The notes: generated from the sequence alone by a model not told the origin. A stretch of DNA of 64,000 nt from Variovorax sp. ZS18.2.2 (GCF_024701975.1 NZ_JANLNM010000001.1:372001-436000); one strand, 5' to 3'. Numbered from the stretch's first letter, positions 11,243 through 21,159 are shown. Made by a program: numbers and translations.

Positions 11243-12187
11243 ATGACGACGCCCAACCCATTGCAACACGCCGCGCCGCTGCTGCGGCACCCGCTCCGAT
11301 TCATCTGGGACGCGCTGAAGGCCTTTCGCGCCAACCAGGGGCTGCTGCTTGCGGGGGCGGTGGCGTATTACGCCTTGCTGTCCATCGTTCCGCTGTTGAT
11401 CGTGAGCGTGATCGCGCTGTCGCACGTCATCGAGCAGGCCGAGCTGCTGCGCACCATCGGCCGGTACCTCGAATGGCTGCTGCCGGGGCAATCGAAGGCC
11501 ATCGTGACCGAGCTGTCGAGCTTTCTCGACCATCGCGACGTGATGGGCCCGGTGCTGCTGGTGACGATGATCTTCTTCAGCTCGCTGGCCTTCAGCATCC
11601 TCGAGAGCGCGATGGCGGTGATCTTTCACCACCGCAAAGCCGACCACAAGCGCCACTTCCTGGTCTCGGCCGTCATGCCTTACGTCTACATCCTGTGCCT
11701 GTGCGTGGGGCTGCTGCTGGTGACGCTGGTGTCGGGCGCATTGCAACTGGTTGGCCAAGAGAGCGTCGACCTGCTGGGCCGCAGCTGGTCGCTGTCGGGC
11801 ATCTCGGGCCTGCTGCTCTACCTGCTGGGGCTGGGCGGCGAGATCTTCATGCTGACCTCGCTCTACCTCGTGATGCCCGCCGGCCGGATGTCGCTGCGCC
11901 ACGCGCTGCTGGGCGGCGTAACCGCCGCGCTGCTGTGGGAGGCGACGCGGCGGGTGCTGATCTGGTACTTCTCGACGCTCTCGCAGGTCAACGTGGTCTA
12001 CGGCTCGCTCACCACGGCAATCGTGGTGCTGCTGAGCCTGGAGATTGCCGCCACGCTCGTGCTGCTGGGCGCGCAGGTGATCGCCCAGTACGAACGGCTG
12101 GACCGCGCGGGGAGCACGGCGCAGCCACCGTCGGTCAGCGGGGAGGGAGTCGAATCGCTCCGTCCAGACGAATCACCTCGCCGTTGA
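11243..12187 (+). CDS. YihY/BrkB-family inner-membrane protein
   Basis: This 314-residue protein has about six membrane helices. '[20 protein letters not shown]' near the N-terminus and '[20 protein letters not shown]' near residue 235 are typical of the YihY/BrkB family, once misnamed ribonuclease BN; the molecular function is unsettled. I chose ATG 11243 (MTTPNPLQH) because it matches the family start; ATG 11219 would add eight residues, and neither has a strong ribosome site. It diverges from dnaG. Its last 53 bases overlap, tail to tail, the end of the minus-strand dehydrogenase gene. Confidence 0.87.
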   Translation: MTTPNPLQHAAPLLRHPLRFIWDALKAFRANQGLLLAGAVAYYALLSIVPLLIVSVIALSHVIEQAELLRTIGRYLEWLLPGQSKAIVTELSSFLDHRDVMGPVLLVTMIFFSSLAFSILESAMAVIFHHRKADHKRHFLVSAVMPYVYILCLCVGLLLVTLVSGALQLVGQESVDLLGRSWSLSGISGLLLYLLGLGGEIFMLTSLYLVMPAGRMSLRHALLGGVTAALLWEATRRVLIWYFSTLSQVNVVYGSLTTAIVVLLSLEIAATLVLLGAQVIAQYERLDRAGSTAQPPSVSGEGVESLRPDESPRR

Positions 12188-12893
12188 GCATGTCGTTCTC
12201 GATGATGTGCTTGGCGAGCTTGGCGTAGTCCTCGGGCGTACCGAGGCGCGAGGGGAACGGCACGCTGGCGGCGAGCGCGTCCTGCACTTCCTGCGGCATG
12301 CCGAAGAGCATGGGCGTGCCGAAGATGCCGGGGGCGATGGTCATGTTGCGGATGCCGTTGCGCGCGAGGTCGCGGGCGATCGGCAGGGTCATGCCGACCA
12401 CGCCGCCCTTCGAGGCGCTGTAGGCGGCCTGGCCGATCTGGCCGTCGTAGGCCGCGACCGAGGCGGTCGAGATCAGCACGCCGCGTTCGCCGGTGGCCTC
12501 GGGCTCGTTCTTGCTCATCGCGTCGGCCGCGAGGCGAATCATGTTGAAGCTGCCGATCAGGTTGACCGTGACGGTCTTGCTGAACACGGCCAGCGCGTGC
12601 GGGCCGTTCTTGCCCACAGTCTTCTCGGCTGGCGCGATGCCCGCGCAATTGACCAGGCCGACCAGCTTGCCGAGCTTCGTCGCGGCCGCAACGACGGCCT
12701 GGCCGTCGGCTTCCTGGCTTACGTCGCACTTGACGAATACGCCGCCGATTTCCTTGGCGACGGCTTCGCCCTTTTCGGCCTGCATGTCGGCGATCACCAC
12801 CTTGCCGCCGTTCGCGGCCAGCATGCGCGCCGCGCCTTCGCCGAGGCCCGAAGCGCCTCCAGTCACGATAAAAACCTTGCCGTCGATCTGCAT
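12135..12893 (-). CDS. SDR-family 3-hydroxyacyl-CoA dehydrogenase-like oxidoreductase
   Basis: The 252-residue short-chain dehydrogenase has the NAD-binding '[11 protein letters not shown]' (9-19), the cofactor-specificity '[11 protein letters not shown]', 'NCAGIAP' and the catalytic '[21 protein letters not shown]', giving Ser, Tyr and Lys of the triad. '[19 protein letters not shown]' is typical of the HSD17B10-like type II 3-hydroxyacyl-CoA dehydrogenase group, which oxidises 3-hydroxyacyl-CoA in beta-oxidation or branched-chain catabolism. Its 3' end overlaps the YihY gene by 53 bases in opposite orientation. The neighbouring phasin suggests a link to hydroxyacyl-CoA/PHA metabolism, which is an inference. 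Confidence 0.9.
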   Translation of the reverse strand: MQIDGKVFIVTGGASGLGEGAARMLAANGGKVVIADMQAEKGEAVAKEIGGVFVKCDVSQEADGQAVVAAATKLGKLVGLVNCAGIAPAEKTVGKNGPHALAVFSKTVTVNLIGSFNMIRLAADAMSKNEPEATGERGVLISTASVAAYDGQIGQAAYSASKGGVVGMTLPIARDLARNGIRNMTIAPGIFGTPMLFGMPQEVQDALAASVPFPSRLGTPEDYAKLAKHIIENDMLNGEVIRLDGAIRLPPR

Positions 12894-12943
12894 GAAGAGT
12901 CTCCTGAAATGAGACCGGCATTATCGAAGACGCTCGCCGGGCA

Positions 12944-12973
12944 TAAAAAAAGGCCTCATCCGAAGATGAGGCC
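12944..12973 (-). terminator. Terminator of the phasin gene
   Basis: A perfect 9-base stem GGCCTCATC / GATGAGGCC with a four-base loop is followed, on the minus strand, by T8. It lies 51 bases past the phasin stop. Confidence 0.92.
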
Positions 12974-13023
12974 CTGAATTGGATCCGTGAGGACCCAAGG
13001 AGACAACTGGTGGTGGTCGGTGC

Positions 13024-13575
13024 TTAGCGCTTGCGCGAAGCGGTGGCCGTCTTGGCGGCGGCGACGGCTTGCGTCGACACGGCGTTGAAGTTGGCTTCGG
13101 CGACATCAGAAGCTTGCTTGACAGCCTTCTGGACCGATTCGAATGCGTTGTTGGCGGCAGCCACGGCGCTCTTCAGGACGGCAACGGCGGTTTCCGAACC
13201 GGCGGGTGCGTTCTTGGAAGCGCTGTCGACCAGGCCGACGAAGGCTTGCTGAGCTTCGGTGGCCTTGGCTTCGAAAGCCTTGGAGAATTCTGCGCCGGTG
13301 CCTTGGGCGATGTCGTACAGGTGACGGCTGTAGGCGGCGGTCTTTTCGGCCAGGGGCTGGAACAGACTGGCTTGCAGCGTCAGCAGTTCTTGCGCGTCCT
13401 TGACGTTCAGGGCGGCTTGGGCGGTGCCGGCGGCTTCGGCCAGGGCAGCCTTCGAAGCGGTCACGTTCAGTTCGACGAGCTTCTCGACGCCTTCGAAAGC
13501 CTTGGTGGTCAGGCCGAACAGGGTTTCGAGGTTTGCTTTTTGGGCGGCGAGGATTTGGTCAGCGGTCAGGGCCAT
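13024..13575 (-). CDS. phaP: Phasin (polyhydroxyalkanoate granule-associated protein)
   Basis: The 183-residue protein is Ala/Lys/Glu-rich and almost wholly helical. It opens with '[20 protein letters not shown]' and '[13 protein letters not shown]', the phasin_2 pattern of Burkholderiales. Phasins coat PHA granules and limit their coalescence. The Ala-rich basic tail ([14 protein letters not shown]) is common in the group. GGAGAT lies just upstream of the ATG. It has its own terminator and appears monocistronic; the 170-base upstream gap should hold its promoter. No PHA synthase is in the window. Confidence 0.92.
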   Translation of the reverse strand: MALTADQILAAQKANLETLFGLTTKAFEGVEKLVELNVTASKAALAEAAGTAQAALNVKDAQELLTLQASLFQPLAEKTAAYSRHLYDIAQGTGAEFSKAFEAKATEAQQAFVGLVDSASKNAPAGSETAVAVLKSAVAAANNAFESVQKAVKQASDVAEANFNAVSTQAVAAAKTATASRKR

Positions 13576-13754
13576 TTGGGATCTCCAGAAGGGAAGGTGG
13601 TCGATTCACGTTGCGCTGCGCCTCGTCGTCTTTGTTGCGGTGCAGCATGGCCTCAAGTATAGGCAGCTGAGTTTTGCGATCAAGGGGTTTTTGCTGCTGT
13701 GCAGCAATCTAGAGGTCACTTTCTAAAACGGGTCCGCATCGCAGAATGCGGGGC

Positions 13755-14681
13755 ATGCGCGCCTTCTATTCCGGCCAGTTCGTATTGCCCCTGCCGCCGG
13801 GGCATCGCTTTCCCATGTCGCGCTACGCCTTGCTGCGCGACCGCCTCGAGGAGCACCTGCCCGCCGTCGAGATGGACCAGGCCCCCCGCGCCAGCGACGG
13901 CGAACTGGCGCTGGCCCACACCCCGCACTGGATCGCTGCCATCAGCGATGGCAGCGTGAGCCCGCAGGCGATGCGCGAGATCGGTTTTCCCTGGAGCGAG
14001 GCGATGGTCGAGCGCTCGCGCCGCTCCACGGGCGCCACCATCGCCGCCTGCCGCGCCGCATTCGCCGGCGGTATCGCGGCCAACATGGCGGGCGGCACGC
14101 ATCACGCCTATGCCGACAAAGGCGGCGGTTTCTGTGTCTTCAACGACGCGGCCGTGGCCGCCCGGCTGATGCAGGCGGAGCACGGCCGCAGCGGCCGGCT
14201 GCTCAAGGTGGCGGTGATCGACCTCGACGTCCACCAGGGCAACGGCACCGCCAGCATCTTCTGCAACGACCCGAGCGTCTTCACTCTGTCGGTTCATGGT
14301 CAGAAGAACTTCCCGTTCCGCAAGGAGGCCAGCGACCTGGACGTCGAACTGCCCGACGGCTGCGGCGACGCCGACTACCTCGCCGCCCTGGAGCACGCCC
14401 TGGACGAACTCGACCGCCGCTTCTCCCCAGGCCTCGTGATCTACCTCGCAGGCGCCGATCCCTTCGAGCGCGACCGCCTCGGCCGCCTCAAGCTCAGCTT
14501 CGACGGCCTGGAGGCGCGAGATCGCCGTGTCTTCGACTGGACCTGGCAGCGCCGCATCCCCGTGGCCTTTGCCATGGCCGGCGGCTACGCCAGCGACATC
14601 GCGGAGACCGTGCAGGTGCAACTGGGCACCTTCCGGGTGGCCTTCGAGTACTGGCGCCGCTGGCAGAATGCCGCGCGATGA
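13755..14681 (+). CDS. Histone deacetylase-family protein (acetylpolyamine/AcuC-like amidohydrolase)
   Basis: The 308-residue protein belongs to the arginase/deacetylase fold. Zinc and active-site marks are '[19 protein letters not shown]' (paired His and Asp) and '[13 protein letters not shown]' (Asp-Val-His zinc ligands), plus '[14 protein letters not shown]' with the third Asp. Such enzymes remove acetyl or other acyl groups from polyamines, acetoin-related substrates or lysines; the substrate is unknown. ATG 13755 (MRAFYSGQ) is preferred over ATG 13746 because relatives start close to this Phe-Tyr; neither has a clear ribosome site. It overlaps the thioesterase start by four bases (ATGA), so the two form an operon. 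Confidence 0.88.
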   Translation: MRAFYSGQFVLPLPPGHRFPMSRYALLRDRLEEHLPAVEMDQAPRASDGELALAHTPHWIAAISDGSVSPQAMREIGFPWSEAMVERSRRSTGATIAACRAAFAGGIAANMAGGTHHAYADKGGGFCVFNDAAVAARLMQAEHGRSGRLLKVAVIDLDVHQGNGTASIFCNDPSVFTLSVHGQKNFPFRKEASDLDVELPDGCGDADYLAALEHALDELDRRFSPGLVIYLAGADPFERDRLGRLKLSFDGLEARDRRVFDWTWQRRIPVAFAMAGGYASDIAETVQVQLGTFRVAFEYWRRWQNAAR

Positions 14682-15124
14682 GCTCCTCCGCCGCCAAACC
14701 CACGCCGAATTCCCGCAGCAGCTACCGCGCGTTCCGCAGCATCCCGACGCGCTGGGCCGACAACGACATGTATGGCCATGTCAACAACGTCGTCTACTAC
14801 AGCTGGTTCGACACGGCGGTGAATGCCCTCCTCATCGAACGCGGCGCGCTCGACATCCACCAGGGCCGGACCATCGGTTTCGTGGTCGAGACCCAGTGCA
14901 ATTACTTCGCGCCGATCGCGTTCCCGCAGACGGTCGAAGCAGGCATCCGCGTGGCCCAAGCAGGGCGCTCGAGCGTGCGCTATGAAATCGCGCTTTTCGT
15001 CGAAGGCGCCGACACCGCCGCCGCGCAAGGCCACTTCGTGCACGTCTATGTGGACCGCGAAACGCAGCGGCCGGTGCCCTTGCCTGAGGCGCTGCAGCGT
15101 GTGGTCGATGCGCTGAAAGCCTGA
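14678..15124 (+). CDS. Hotdog-fold acyl-CoA thioesterase
   Basis: This 148-residue protein is of the 4-hydroxybenzoyl-CoA thioesterase/YbgC kind. The key segment '[18 protein letters not shown]' holds the catalytic Asp and the helix-start His-Val-Asn of the hotdog fold, followed by 'YSWFDTAVN'. It should hydrolyse short or aromatic acyl-CoA thioesters in the cytoplasm. Its ATG overlaps the deacetylase stop, and a strong terminator follows 12 bases after its own stop. The pairing with a deacetylase suggests linked acyl-group release, but this is only suggested by the operon. Confidence 0.92.
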   Translation: MSSSAAKPTPNSRSSYRAFRSIPTRWADNDMYGHVNNVVYYSWFDTAVNALLIERGALDIHQGRTIGFVVETQCNYFAPIAFPQTVEAGIRVAQAGRSSVRYEIALFVEGADTAAAQGHFVHVYVDRETQRPVPLPEALQRVVDALKA

Positions 15125-15136
15125 TCCCCCAAGAAA

Positions 15137-15165
15137 AACGGCGCCCGAGGGCGCCGTTGTCTTTT
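15137..15165. terminator. Bidirectional terminator
   Basis: A 9-base stem AACGGCGCC / GGCGCCGTT with loop CGAG is followed by GTCTTTT on the plus strand and by A-rich sequence on the other side. It separates the convergent thioesterase gene and the exported Cys-pair protein gene. Confidence 0.85.
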
Positions 15166-15190
15166 GCCGTGCGGCCGGTTGGCGGCGGCC

Positions 15191-15598
15191 TTACATGGTC
15201 TTCTTCATGGCCTTGATGTCGGCCTTGCCCTGAGCTTCGTCAGCCTTGGCCTGCTTCTGGCAGGCGTCCTTGGCTGCGCCGTTCTGGTCGTCGCACTTTT
15301 CCTTCGCGACTTCGTAGGTGGCCTTCACCTTCTCTTCGGCCACCTTGCGGGCGTTGCTGTCGCTCGGCTTGTATTGCTGTTCGAGTTCGGCCTTGGCCAC
15401 GTCTTCCTTGCCCTTGGCTTCCTTCTGGCAGACGTCCTTGGCGTTGTCCTTCATCGTGTCGCATTGGGCCTTGGCGACCTTGTAGTCGGCCTCGATCTTT
15501 TCCTTCGCGACCTTGTGTTCGTCACCGGTCATCGCGCTGGCTTGCGTGGCGACGAAACAGGTGGAAGCGAGAGCGAGCATGAGCAGATGTTTTTTCAT
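15191..15598 (-). CDS. Exported helical protein with two CX10C repeats
   Basis: The 135-residue protein starts with a Sec signal (MKKHLLMLALASTCFVATQA, cleavage likely after the Ala near 22). The mature part is made of two homologous units offset by 56 residues: 'AKEKIEADYKVAKAQC' (31-46) and 'AEEKVKATYEVAKEKC' (87-102). Each is followed ten residues later by a second Cys (46/57 and 102/113), with 'AKDVCQK' and 'AKDACQK' in the same place. This looks like two disulfide-stapled helical hairpins in the periplasm. I know no function for it. It sits next to the stress gene csbD and reads in the same direction. Confidence 0.8.
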   Translation of the reverse strand: MKKHLLMLALASTCFVATQASAMTGDEHKVAKEKIEADYKVAKAQCDTMKDNAKDVCQKEAKGKEDVAKAELEQQYKPSDSNARKVAEEKVKATYEVAKEKCDDQNGAAKDACQKQAKADEAQGKADIKAMKKTM

Positions 15599-15676
15599 TG
15601 GAGTTTTCCTTCGAGGTGATTGAATTCGGTGGTGCCGCGGGACAGGCCCGCGGACTTGCTGCTGATCAGGTCTTGA

Positions 15677-15910
15677 TCAGGACTTTTCGAACCAGAGCGC
15701 ATCGGCCGTGCGGCCATCGCGCGATTCCCAGTCCTTGACCTGTTTCTCGGCTTCGTCGCGGCTGATGCCGTGGCGTTCCTGGATGCGGCCGAGCAACTGG
15801 TCGCGCTTGCCGGCGATGACGTCGAAGTCGTCGTCGGTCAACTTGCCCCATTGCTCCTTGACCTTGCCCTTGAGCTGTTTCCAGTTGCCTTCGATGGTGT
15901 CCTTGTTCAT
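15677..15910 (-). CDS. CsbD-family general stress protein
   Basis: The 77-residue hydrophilic protein matches the CsbD family: 'MNKDTIEGNWKQLKGKVKEQ' then 'WGKLTDDDFDVIAGKRDQL'. CsbD proteins are small, abundant stress-induced proteins of unknown mechanism. A good ribosome site (AAGGAG) precedes the ATG. The exported CX10C-repeat gene follows 78 bases downstream on the same strand, so a shared stress response is plausible. Confidence 0.92.
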   Translation of the reverse strand: MNKDTIEGNWKQLKGKVKEQWGKLTDDDFDVIAGKRDQLLGRIQERHGISRDEAEKQVKDWESRDGRTADALWFEKS

Positions 15911-16099
15911 TGCGAATCTCCTTGAGAGGTTGATTCGGCGGGCTGTATCGCCGCCGTGAAATCAATGTCCCGTGACCGATTCGCCCTGCCGGTAGGACGT
16001 GCTGTGCAGCCCCCGTAGGCAGAGGCCGACGCAGCCCGTGATAATCGAGCGGCCGCCGAAAAGTTTGATTGATTGAGACACCGCGCACCGACGACGACC

Positions 16100-17320
16100 A
16101 TGATCATCCACAGCCTGCTCGACACCGACCTCTACAAGTTCACGATGATGCAGGTCGTCCTGCATCACTTCCCGGGCGCCCGGGTCGAGTACCGCTTCAA
16201 GTGCCGCAACCCCGGCGTCGACCTGGCGCAGTTCGCGGGCCAGATCCGCGACGAGGTGCGAAGCCTCTGTTCGCTGCAATTCCGCGATGCCGAGCTGGCC
16301 TACCTGCGGTCCATGCGCTTCATCAAGAGCGACTTCGTCGACTTCCTGGGCCTCTTCAGGCTCAACGAGAAGTACATCAACATCATTCCCCAGCCCTCGG
16401 GCGAACTCGAGATCCGCATCCAGGGGCCGTGGCTGCACACCATCCTGTTCGAGATCCCGGTGCTGGCCATCGCCAACGAGGTCTACTTCCGCAACACGCA
16501 GAAGAAGCCCGACATCGCGGAAGGCCGCCGCCGGCTCGAGACCAAGATCGCCCAGCTGCAGGACGCGGGCCTCGCCGACCTCAAGATTGCCGACTACGGC
16601 ACGCGCCGCCGCTTCTCGAAGGACTGGCACGAAGAGGTGCTGCGCACGCTGAACTCGCGCCTGGGCGCCGTCACGCCACCGCCGCTGCAGGCCAAGCCCG
16701 GCGCACGCCTGCCGCAGCTCGCCGGAACCAGCAACGTGTTGTACGCCATGAAGCTGGGCCTGATCCCGCTGGGCACGATGGCGCACGAATACCTGCAGGC
16801 CTGCCAGGCGCTCGGCCCGCGGCTGCGCGACAGCCAGATCTTCGGCTTCGAGAGCTGGGCGCGCGAATACCGCGGCGACCTGGGCATCGCGCTGTCCGAC
16901 GTGTACGGCATGAGCGCGTTCCTGCGCGACTTCGACCTGTACTTCTGCAAGCTCTTCGACGGCGCCCGCCACGACAGCGGCGACCCGTTCCAGTGGGGCG
17001 AGCGCATGTTGGCGCACTACATTGCCAACCGCGTCGATCCGCTCACCAAGACGCTCATCTTCAGCGACGGCCTCACGGTGCCGCGCACCATCGAGCTCTA
17101 CCAGCAGTTCCGTGGCCGCTGCCAGCTGGCCTTCGGCATCGGCACCAACCTCACCAACGACCTGGGCTACGAGCCGCTGCAGATCGTCATCAAGATGATC
17201 AACTGCAATGGCCAGCCGGTGGCCAAGCTGTCGGACACGCCGTCCAAGAACATGTGCGAGGACGAAAAATACCTGGCGTATTTGCGCCAGGTGTTCGAGA
17301 TCGAGCAGCCGGCCGCCTGA
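16100..17320 (+). CDS. pncB: Nicotinate phosphoribosyltransferase
   Basis: This 406-residue enzyme makes nicotinate mononucleotide from nicotinate and PRPP with ATP use, in NAD salvage. It starts '[20 protein letters not shown]', the family N-terminus; an in-frame upstream start at 16073 would add nine unrelated residues. 'DYGTRRRFS' and '[20 protein letters not shown]' followed by 'MAHEYLQ' hold the substrate pocket and the phosphorylated His. '[19 protein letters not shown]' and '[11 protein letters not shown]' are the phosphate-binding parts. A GATAAT-like -10 lies about 50 bases upstream. An antiporter gene follows 26 bases downstream. Confidence 0.96.
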   Translation: MIIHSLLDTDLYKFTMMQVVLHHFPGARVEYRFKCRNPGVDLAQFAGQIRDEVRSLCSLQFRDAELAYLRSMRFIKSDFVDFLGLFRLNEKYINIIPQPSGELEIRIQGPWLHTILFEIPVLAIANEVYFRNTQKKPDIAEGRRRLETKIAQLQDAGLADLKIADYGTRRRFSKDWHEEVLRTLNSRLGAVTPPPLQAKPGARLPQLAGTSNVLYAMKLGLIPLGTMAHEYLQACQALGPRLRDSQIFGFESWAREYRGDLGIALSDVYGMSAFLRDFDLYFCKLFDGARHDSGDPFQWGERMLAHYIANRVDPLTKTLIFSDGLTVPRTIELYQQFRGRCQLAFGIGTNLTNDLGYEPLQIVIKMINCNGQPVAKLSDTPSKNMCEDEKYLAYLRQVFEIEQPAA

Positions 17321-17346
17321 CCTCGGTCTGGTACGGTACGGCACCC

Positions 17347-18768
17347 ATGAACAGAACTCTCCGCCTCGCGGCAGCCGCGGCGCTGCCGTTGCTCTTTCCC
17401 GCTCTCGCTTCGGCCGCCGACTTCGACGGCGCCGCGCTCTCACCGCTCTGGGGTGTGCCGTTCGCCGGCATCCTGCTGTCGATCGCGCTGCTGCCGCTGC
17501 TGGCCCCGTCGTTCTGGCATCACCACTACGGCAAGATTTCCGCCGCCTGGGCGCTGGCCTTCCTGCTGCCCTTTGCCGCCATCTACGGCGCGGGCCTGGC
17601 GGGCGTTCAGCTGGTGCATGCGCTGGTGGCCGAATACATCCCGTTCATCATCCTGCTGACGGCGCTCTTCACGGTAGCGGGTGGCATCCACATCCGCGGC
17701 AACCTGCGCGGCGCGCCGGGGCTCAACACCGCGATCCTCGCGATCGGCGCGGTGCTCGCGAGTTTCATGGGGACCACCGGCGCCTCGATGCTGCTGATCC
17801 GGCCGCTGATCCGCGCCAACGACGACCGCGTGCACAAGGTGCATGTGATCGTGTTCTTCATCTTCATCGTCTCGAATGCGGGCGGTGCGCTCACGCCGCT
17901 GGGGGACCCGCCGCTGTTTCTCGGCTTCCTCAAGGGCGTGGGCTTCTTCTGGACCGCGCAGAACATCCTGCCCGAGACGCTGTTCATCCTGGGCGTGCTG
18001 CTGGCGCTGTTCTATGTCATCGACAGCCACTACTACCGCAAGGAAGGCGTGCTGCCGGTCGACCCGACGCCCACGACGCCCGAGACACGGCGCCTGGGTT
18101 TCGACGGTGCCGCCAACTTCTGGCTGCTGGGTGGCGTGGTCGCGCTGGTGCTGCTCAGCGGCTTCTGGAAATCGCCGGTGAAGTTCGACGTGTTTGGCAC
18201 CGAGGTCGGCCTGCCGGGCCTCGTGCGCGACGTGGGGCTGGCGCTGATCGCCATCGTCTCCTACAAGCTCACCGCGCCCAAAGTGCATGCCGACAACCAG
18301 TTCGAATGGGAGCCGATGGCCGAGGTGGCCAAGCTGTTCGCCGGCATCTTCCTGACCATCATCCCGGTGATCGCGATGCTCAAGGCCGGCACGCAAGGCC
18401 CGTTCGGCGCCATCGTCTCGGCCGTGACGCGCGCCGACGGCCAGCCCGACCCCGCGATGTACTTCTGGGCCACCGGCGTGCTGAGCTCGTTCCTGGACAA
18501 CGCGCCGACGTATCTCGTGTTCTTCAACACCGCGGGCGGCGACCCGGCGGCGCTCATGACCACCTACGCGAGCACGCTCGCCGCCATTTCGGCCGGCGCC
18601 GTCTTCATGGGCGCCAACACCTACATCGGCAACGCGCCCAACCTGATGGTCAAGGCCATCGCCGAGAGCCGCGGCGTGCGCATGCCGAGCTTCTTCGGCT
18701 ACATGGCGTGGTCCGTAGCCTTCCTGGTTCCGCTGTTCGTCATTTCCACCTTCCTCTTCTTCCGTTGA
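17347..18768 (+). CDS. NhaD-type sodium:proton antiporter (ion-transporter superfamily)
   Basis: The 473-residue protein has an N-terminal signal-like helix (MNRTLRLAAAAALPLLFPAL, ending near 'ASAADF') and about 12 further helices. 'FMGTTGASMLLIRPLIRAN' and 'SSFLDNAPTYLVFFN' are the paired motifs of NhaD/UIT12-like antiporters, and 'NAGGALTPLGDPPLFLGFLK' is a matching re-entrant region. It would exchange Na+ or Li+ for protons. A citrate-transporter-like role is an alternative within the superfamily. It lies 26 bases after pncB and 11 before the next gene, so all three may be co-transcribed. Confidence 0.88.
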   Translation: MNRTLRLAAAAALPLLFPALASAADFDGAALSPLWGVPFAGILLSIALLPLLAPSFWHHHYGKISAAWALAFLLPFAAIYGAGLAGVQLVHALVAEYIPFIILLTALFTVAGGIHIRGNLRGAPGLNTAILAIGAVLASFMGTTGASMLLIRPLIRANDDRVHKVHVIVFFIFIVSNAGGALTPLGDPPLFLGFLKGVGFFWTAQNILPETLFILGVLLALFYVIDSHYYRKEGVLPVDPTPTTPETRRLGFDGAANFWLLGGVVALVLLSGFWKSPVKFDVFGTEVGLPGLVRDVGLALIAIVSYKLTAPKVHADNQFEWEPMAEVAKLFAGIFLTIIPVIAMLKAGTQGPFGAIVSAVTRADGQPDPAMYFWATGVLSSFLDNAPTYLVFFNTAGGDPAALMTTYASTLAAISAGAVFMGANTYIGNAPNLMVKAIAESRGVRMPSFFGYMAWSVAFLVPLFVISTFLFFR

Positions 18769-18779
18769 GTGCACACATC

Positions 18780-19766
18780 ATGAGCAAGCCAAAGATACTG
18801 GTCGCACGCGCGATCTTTCCCGAGACCATCGAACGCCTGTCGCAGTATTTCGAGGTCGAGTCGAACCAGTCCGACGAGAGCTGGAGCAAGGACCAGCTGA
18901 TCGCCAGGCTCAAGGGCAAGCAGGGCGCCTTCACCACCGGCAGCGAGCGCATCGACGCCGCATTGCTCGACGCGAATCCCGACCTGAAGATCTGCGCCAA
19001 CATGGCCGTCGGCTACAACAACTTCGACGTCGATGCGATGGCGGCGCACGGCGTGCTCGGCACCAACGCGCCCGACGTGCTGACCGAGACTACCGCCGAC
19101 TTCGGCTTTGCGCTGCTCATGGCAACGGCGCGCCGCATCACCGAGAGCGAACATTTCCTGCGTGCGGGCAAATGGGAGAAGTGGAGCTTCGACATGTTCG
19201 CTGGCTCCGACATCCACGGCGCCACGCTCGGCATCATCGGCATGGGCCGCATCGGGCAGGGCATTGCCAAGCGCGGCGCGCACGGCTTCGGCATGAAGGT
19301 GATCTATCACAACCGCTCGCGCCTGGACGCTGCGCTCGAAGCCGACTGCAAGGCCAGCTACGTGAGCAAGGAAGAGCTGCTCAAGACGGCCGATCACGTC
19401 GTGCTCGTGGTGCCTTACTCGCCGGCCTCGCACCACACCATCGGTGCCGCCGAAATCGCGCTGATGAAGCCGAACGCCACGCTGGTGAACATCGCGCGCG
19501 GCGGCATCGTCGACGACGCCGCGCTGGCCGTGGCGCTGCGCGAGAAGCGCATCGCGGCGGCGGGCCTGGACGTGTTCGAGGGCGAGCCCAAGGTCCATCC
19601 CGACCTGCTGACCGTGCCCAATGTCGTGCTCACGCCGCACATCGCGAGCGCGACCGTGCCCACGCGACGCGCCATGGCCGACCTCGCGGCCGACAACCTC
19701 ATCGCGTACTTCAGCGGCAAGGGGCCGCTCACGCCCGTCACGCCCGTTCCGGCGGCCACGAAGTAA
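18780..19766 (+). CDS. D-isomer 2-hydroxyacid dehydrogenase (glyoxylate/hydroxypyruvate reductase-like)
   Basis: The 328-residue NAD(P)-dependent enzyme has 'LGIIGMGRIGQGIAKRG' for dinucleotide binding, followed by 'YHNRSR', whose Arg suggests NADPH preference. Active-site parts are 'NIARGGIVDDAAL' (Arg), 'GLDVFEGEPKVHP' (Glu) and 'LTPHIASAT' (catalytic His). It should reduce glyoxylate or hydroxypyruvate to the D-2-hydroxyacid in the cytoplasm. The ATG lies 11 bases after the antiporter stop. The exact oxoacid cannot be assigned from sequence. Confidence 0.93.
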   Translation: MSKPKILVARAIFPETIERLSQYFEVESNQSDESWSKDQLIARLKGKQGAFTTGSERIDAALLDANPDLKICANMAVGYNNFDVDAMAAHGVLGTNAPDVLTETTADFGFALLMATARRITESEHFLRAGKWEKWSFDMFAGSDIHGATLGIIGMGRIGQGIAKRGAHGFGMKVIYHNRSRLDAALEADCKASYVSKEELLKTADHVVLVVPYSPASHHTIGAAEIALMKPNATLVNIARGGIVDDAALAVALREKRIAAAGLDVFEGEPKVHPDLLTVPNVVLTPHIASATVPTRRAMADLAADNLIAYFSGKGPLTPVTPVPAATK

Positions 19767-19788
19767 ACACCCGACACAGCGACGCGCC

Positions 19789-21159
19789 TTGGAACTGACG
19801 GAATTGATTCTTCTCGCGCTGGCTGCGCTCGCCGTCGTCCAGCTCGTGCTGGTGATCTGGCTGCTCGCGCGCCGGCAGCCCAAGCCCGACCACAGCGAGA
19901 TGCTGGGCCTGCTGGCCGCATTGGCCTCGGCCAACGAGCGCACCGAACGCGAACTGCGCAACGACATCGGCGAAAGCTCGCGCGGCACGCGGCAGGAAAC
20001 CGCGCAGGCCTTCGCCACCTTCCAGCAGTCGCTGGTGCAGCAGGGCGCCGAGGCCACGCGCACGCAGAACGCACAGCTCGACGCCTTCTCGCTGCAGCTT
20101 GCCTCGCTGCAGAAGTCGCTGGCCGACACGCTCAATACCCAGCTGCAGGGCCTGAGCGAGTCGAACGCGCGCCGCCTGGCCGAAGTGCGCACGACGATGG
20201 AAACGCAGCTCGCGCAGCTGCAGCAGAGCAACACCGCCAAGCTCGACGAGATGCGCAAGACCGTCGACGAGAAGCTGCAGAGCACGCTCGAGGCGCGCCT
20301 GGGCGAGAGCTTCAAGCAGGTGGCCGACCGGCTCGAGCAAGTGCACAAGGGCCTGGGCGAAATGCAGACGCTGGCCGTCGGCGTCGGCAGCCTGCAGCGC
20401 GTGCTGACCAACGTGAAGACGCGCGGCGTGTTCGGCGAGGTGCAGCTCGAAGCGCTGCTGGAGCAGGTGCTCACGCCCGAGCAGTACGCCAAGCAGATCG
20501 AGACCAAGCCACGCAGCGGCCAGCGCGTCGATTTCGCGATCCGCTTTCCGGGCCGTGGCGACGACGGCGCGCCGGTGTGGTTGCCGATCGATGCGAAGTT
20601 TCCGCGCGACGACTACGAGCGCCTCATCGATGCGCACGAGCGCGCCGACGCGCCCGCCGCCGAACTCGCGGCCAAGGCGCTCGAAGCGCGCATCCGCCTG
20701 GAGGCCCGCTCGATCGCCGAGAACTACCTCGCCGCGCCGCACACCACCGATTTCGCGATCCTCTTTCTGCCGGTCGAGAGCCTCTACGCCGAGGTGCTGC
20801 GCCGTCCCGGCCTGATGGACGCCATCCAGCGCCAGCACCGCGTGACGCTGGCCGGCCCGACCACCTTGCTCGCGATGCTCAACAGCCTGCACATGGGCTT
20901 TCGCACGCTCGCGCTGGAGCAGCAGGCCTCCGAGGTGTGGAAGGTGCTCGGCGCGGTCAAGACCGAGTTCGAGCGCTATGGCGAATGGGTCGCGCGCATC
21001 AAGGAGCAGGTGGCCAAGGCCTCCGACACGCTCGACAAGGCCGACACGCGCGCCAAGCAGATGCGTCTCGCGCTGCGCAAGGTGGAGGCATTGCCCGAGG
21101 CTCAATCGCAGGTGCTGCTGCCTCCCACCGCTGACAGTGAGGGCGACGACACCCCGTGA
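19789..21159 (+). CDS. rmuC: DNA recombination protein RmuC family
   Basis: The 456-residue protein has an N-terminal membrane anchor (about 5-24), a long coiled coil with repeated 'QLQQSN'-like heptads (about 40-190) and the RmuC nuclease-like core ('NVKTRGVFGEVQLEALLEQ', 'WLPIDAKFPRDDYERL', 'LFLPVESLYAEVLR'). RmuC limits inversions at short repeats and has a restriction-endonuclease-like fold. No ATG fits the expected N-terminus; the best start is TTG 19789, giving 'MELTELILLALAAL'. The gene ends in a GTGA overlap with the following MFS gene. Confidence 0.92.
   Translation: MELTELILLALAALAVVQLVLVIWLLARRQPKPDHSEMLGLLAALASANERTERELRNDIGESSRGTRQETAQAFATFQQSLVQQGAEATRTQNAQLDAFSLQLASLQKSLADTLNTQLQGLSESNARRLAEVRTTMETQLAQLQQSNTAKLDEMRKTVDEKLQSTLEARLGESFKQVADRLEQVHKGLGEMQTLAVGVGSLQRVLTNVKTRGVFGEVQLEALLEQVLTPEQYAKQIETKPRSGQRVDFAIRFPGRGDDGAPVWLPIDAKFPRDDYERLIDAHERADAPAAELAAKALEARIRLEARSIAENYLAAPHTTDFAILFLPVESLYAEVLRRPGLMDAIQRQHRVTLAGPTTLLAMLNSLHMGFRTLALEQQASEVWKVLGAVKTEFERYGEWVARIKEQVAKASDTLDKADTRAKQMRLALRKVEALPEAQSQVLLPPTADSEGDDTP

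Noticed and set aside
11156-11902. Upstream extension of dnaG
   Set aside because: The added part is antisense to the YihY gene, and DnaG relatives start at the ATG I chose.
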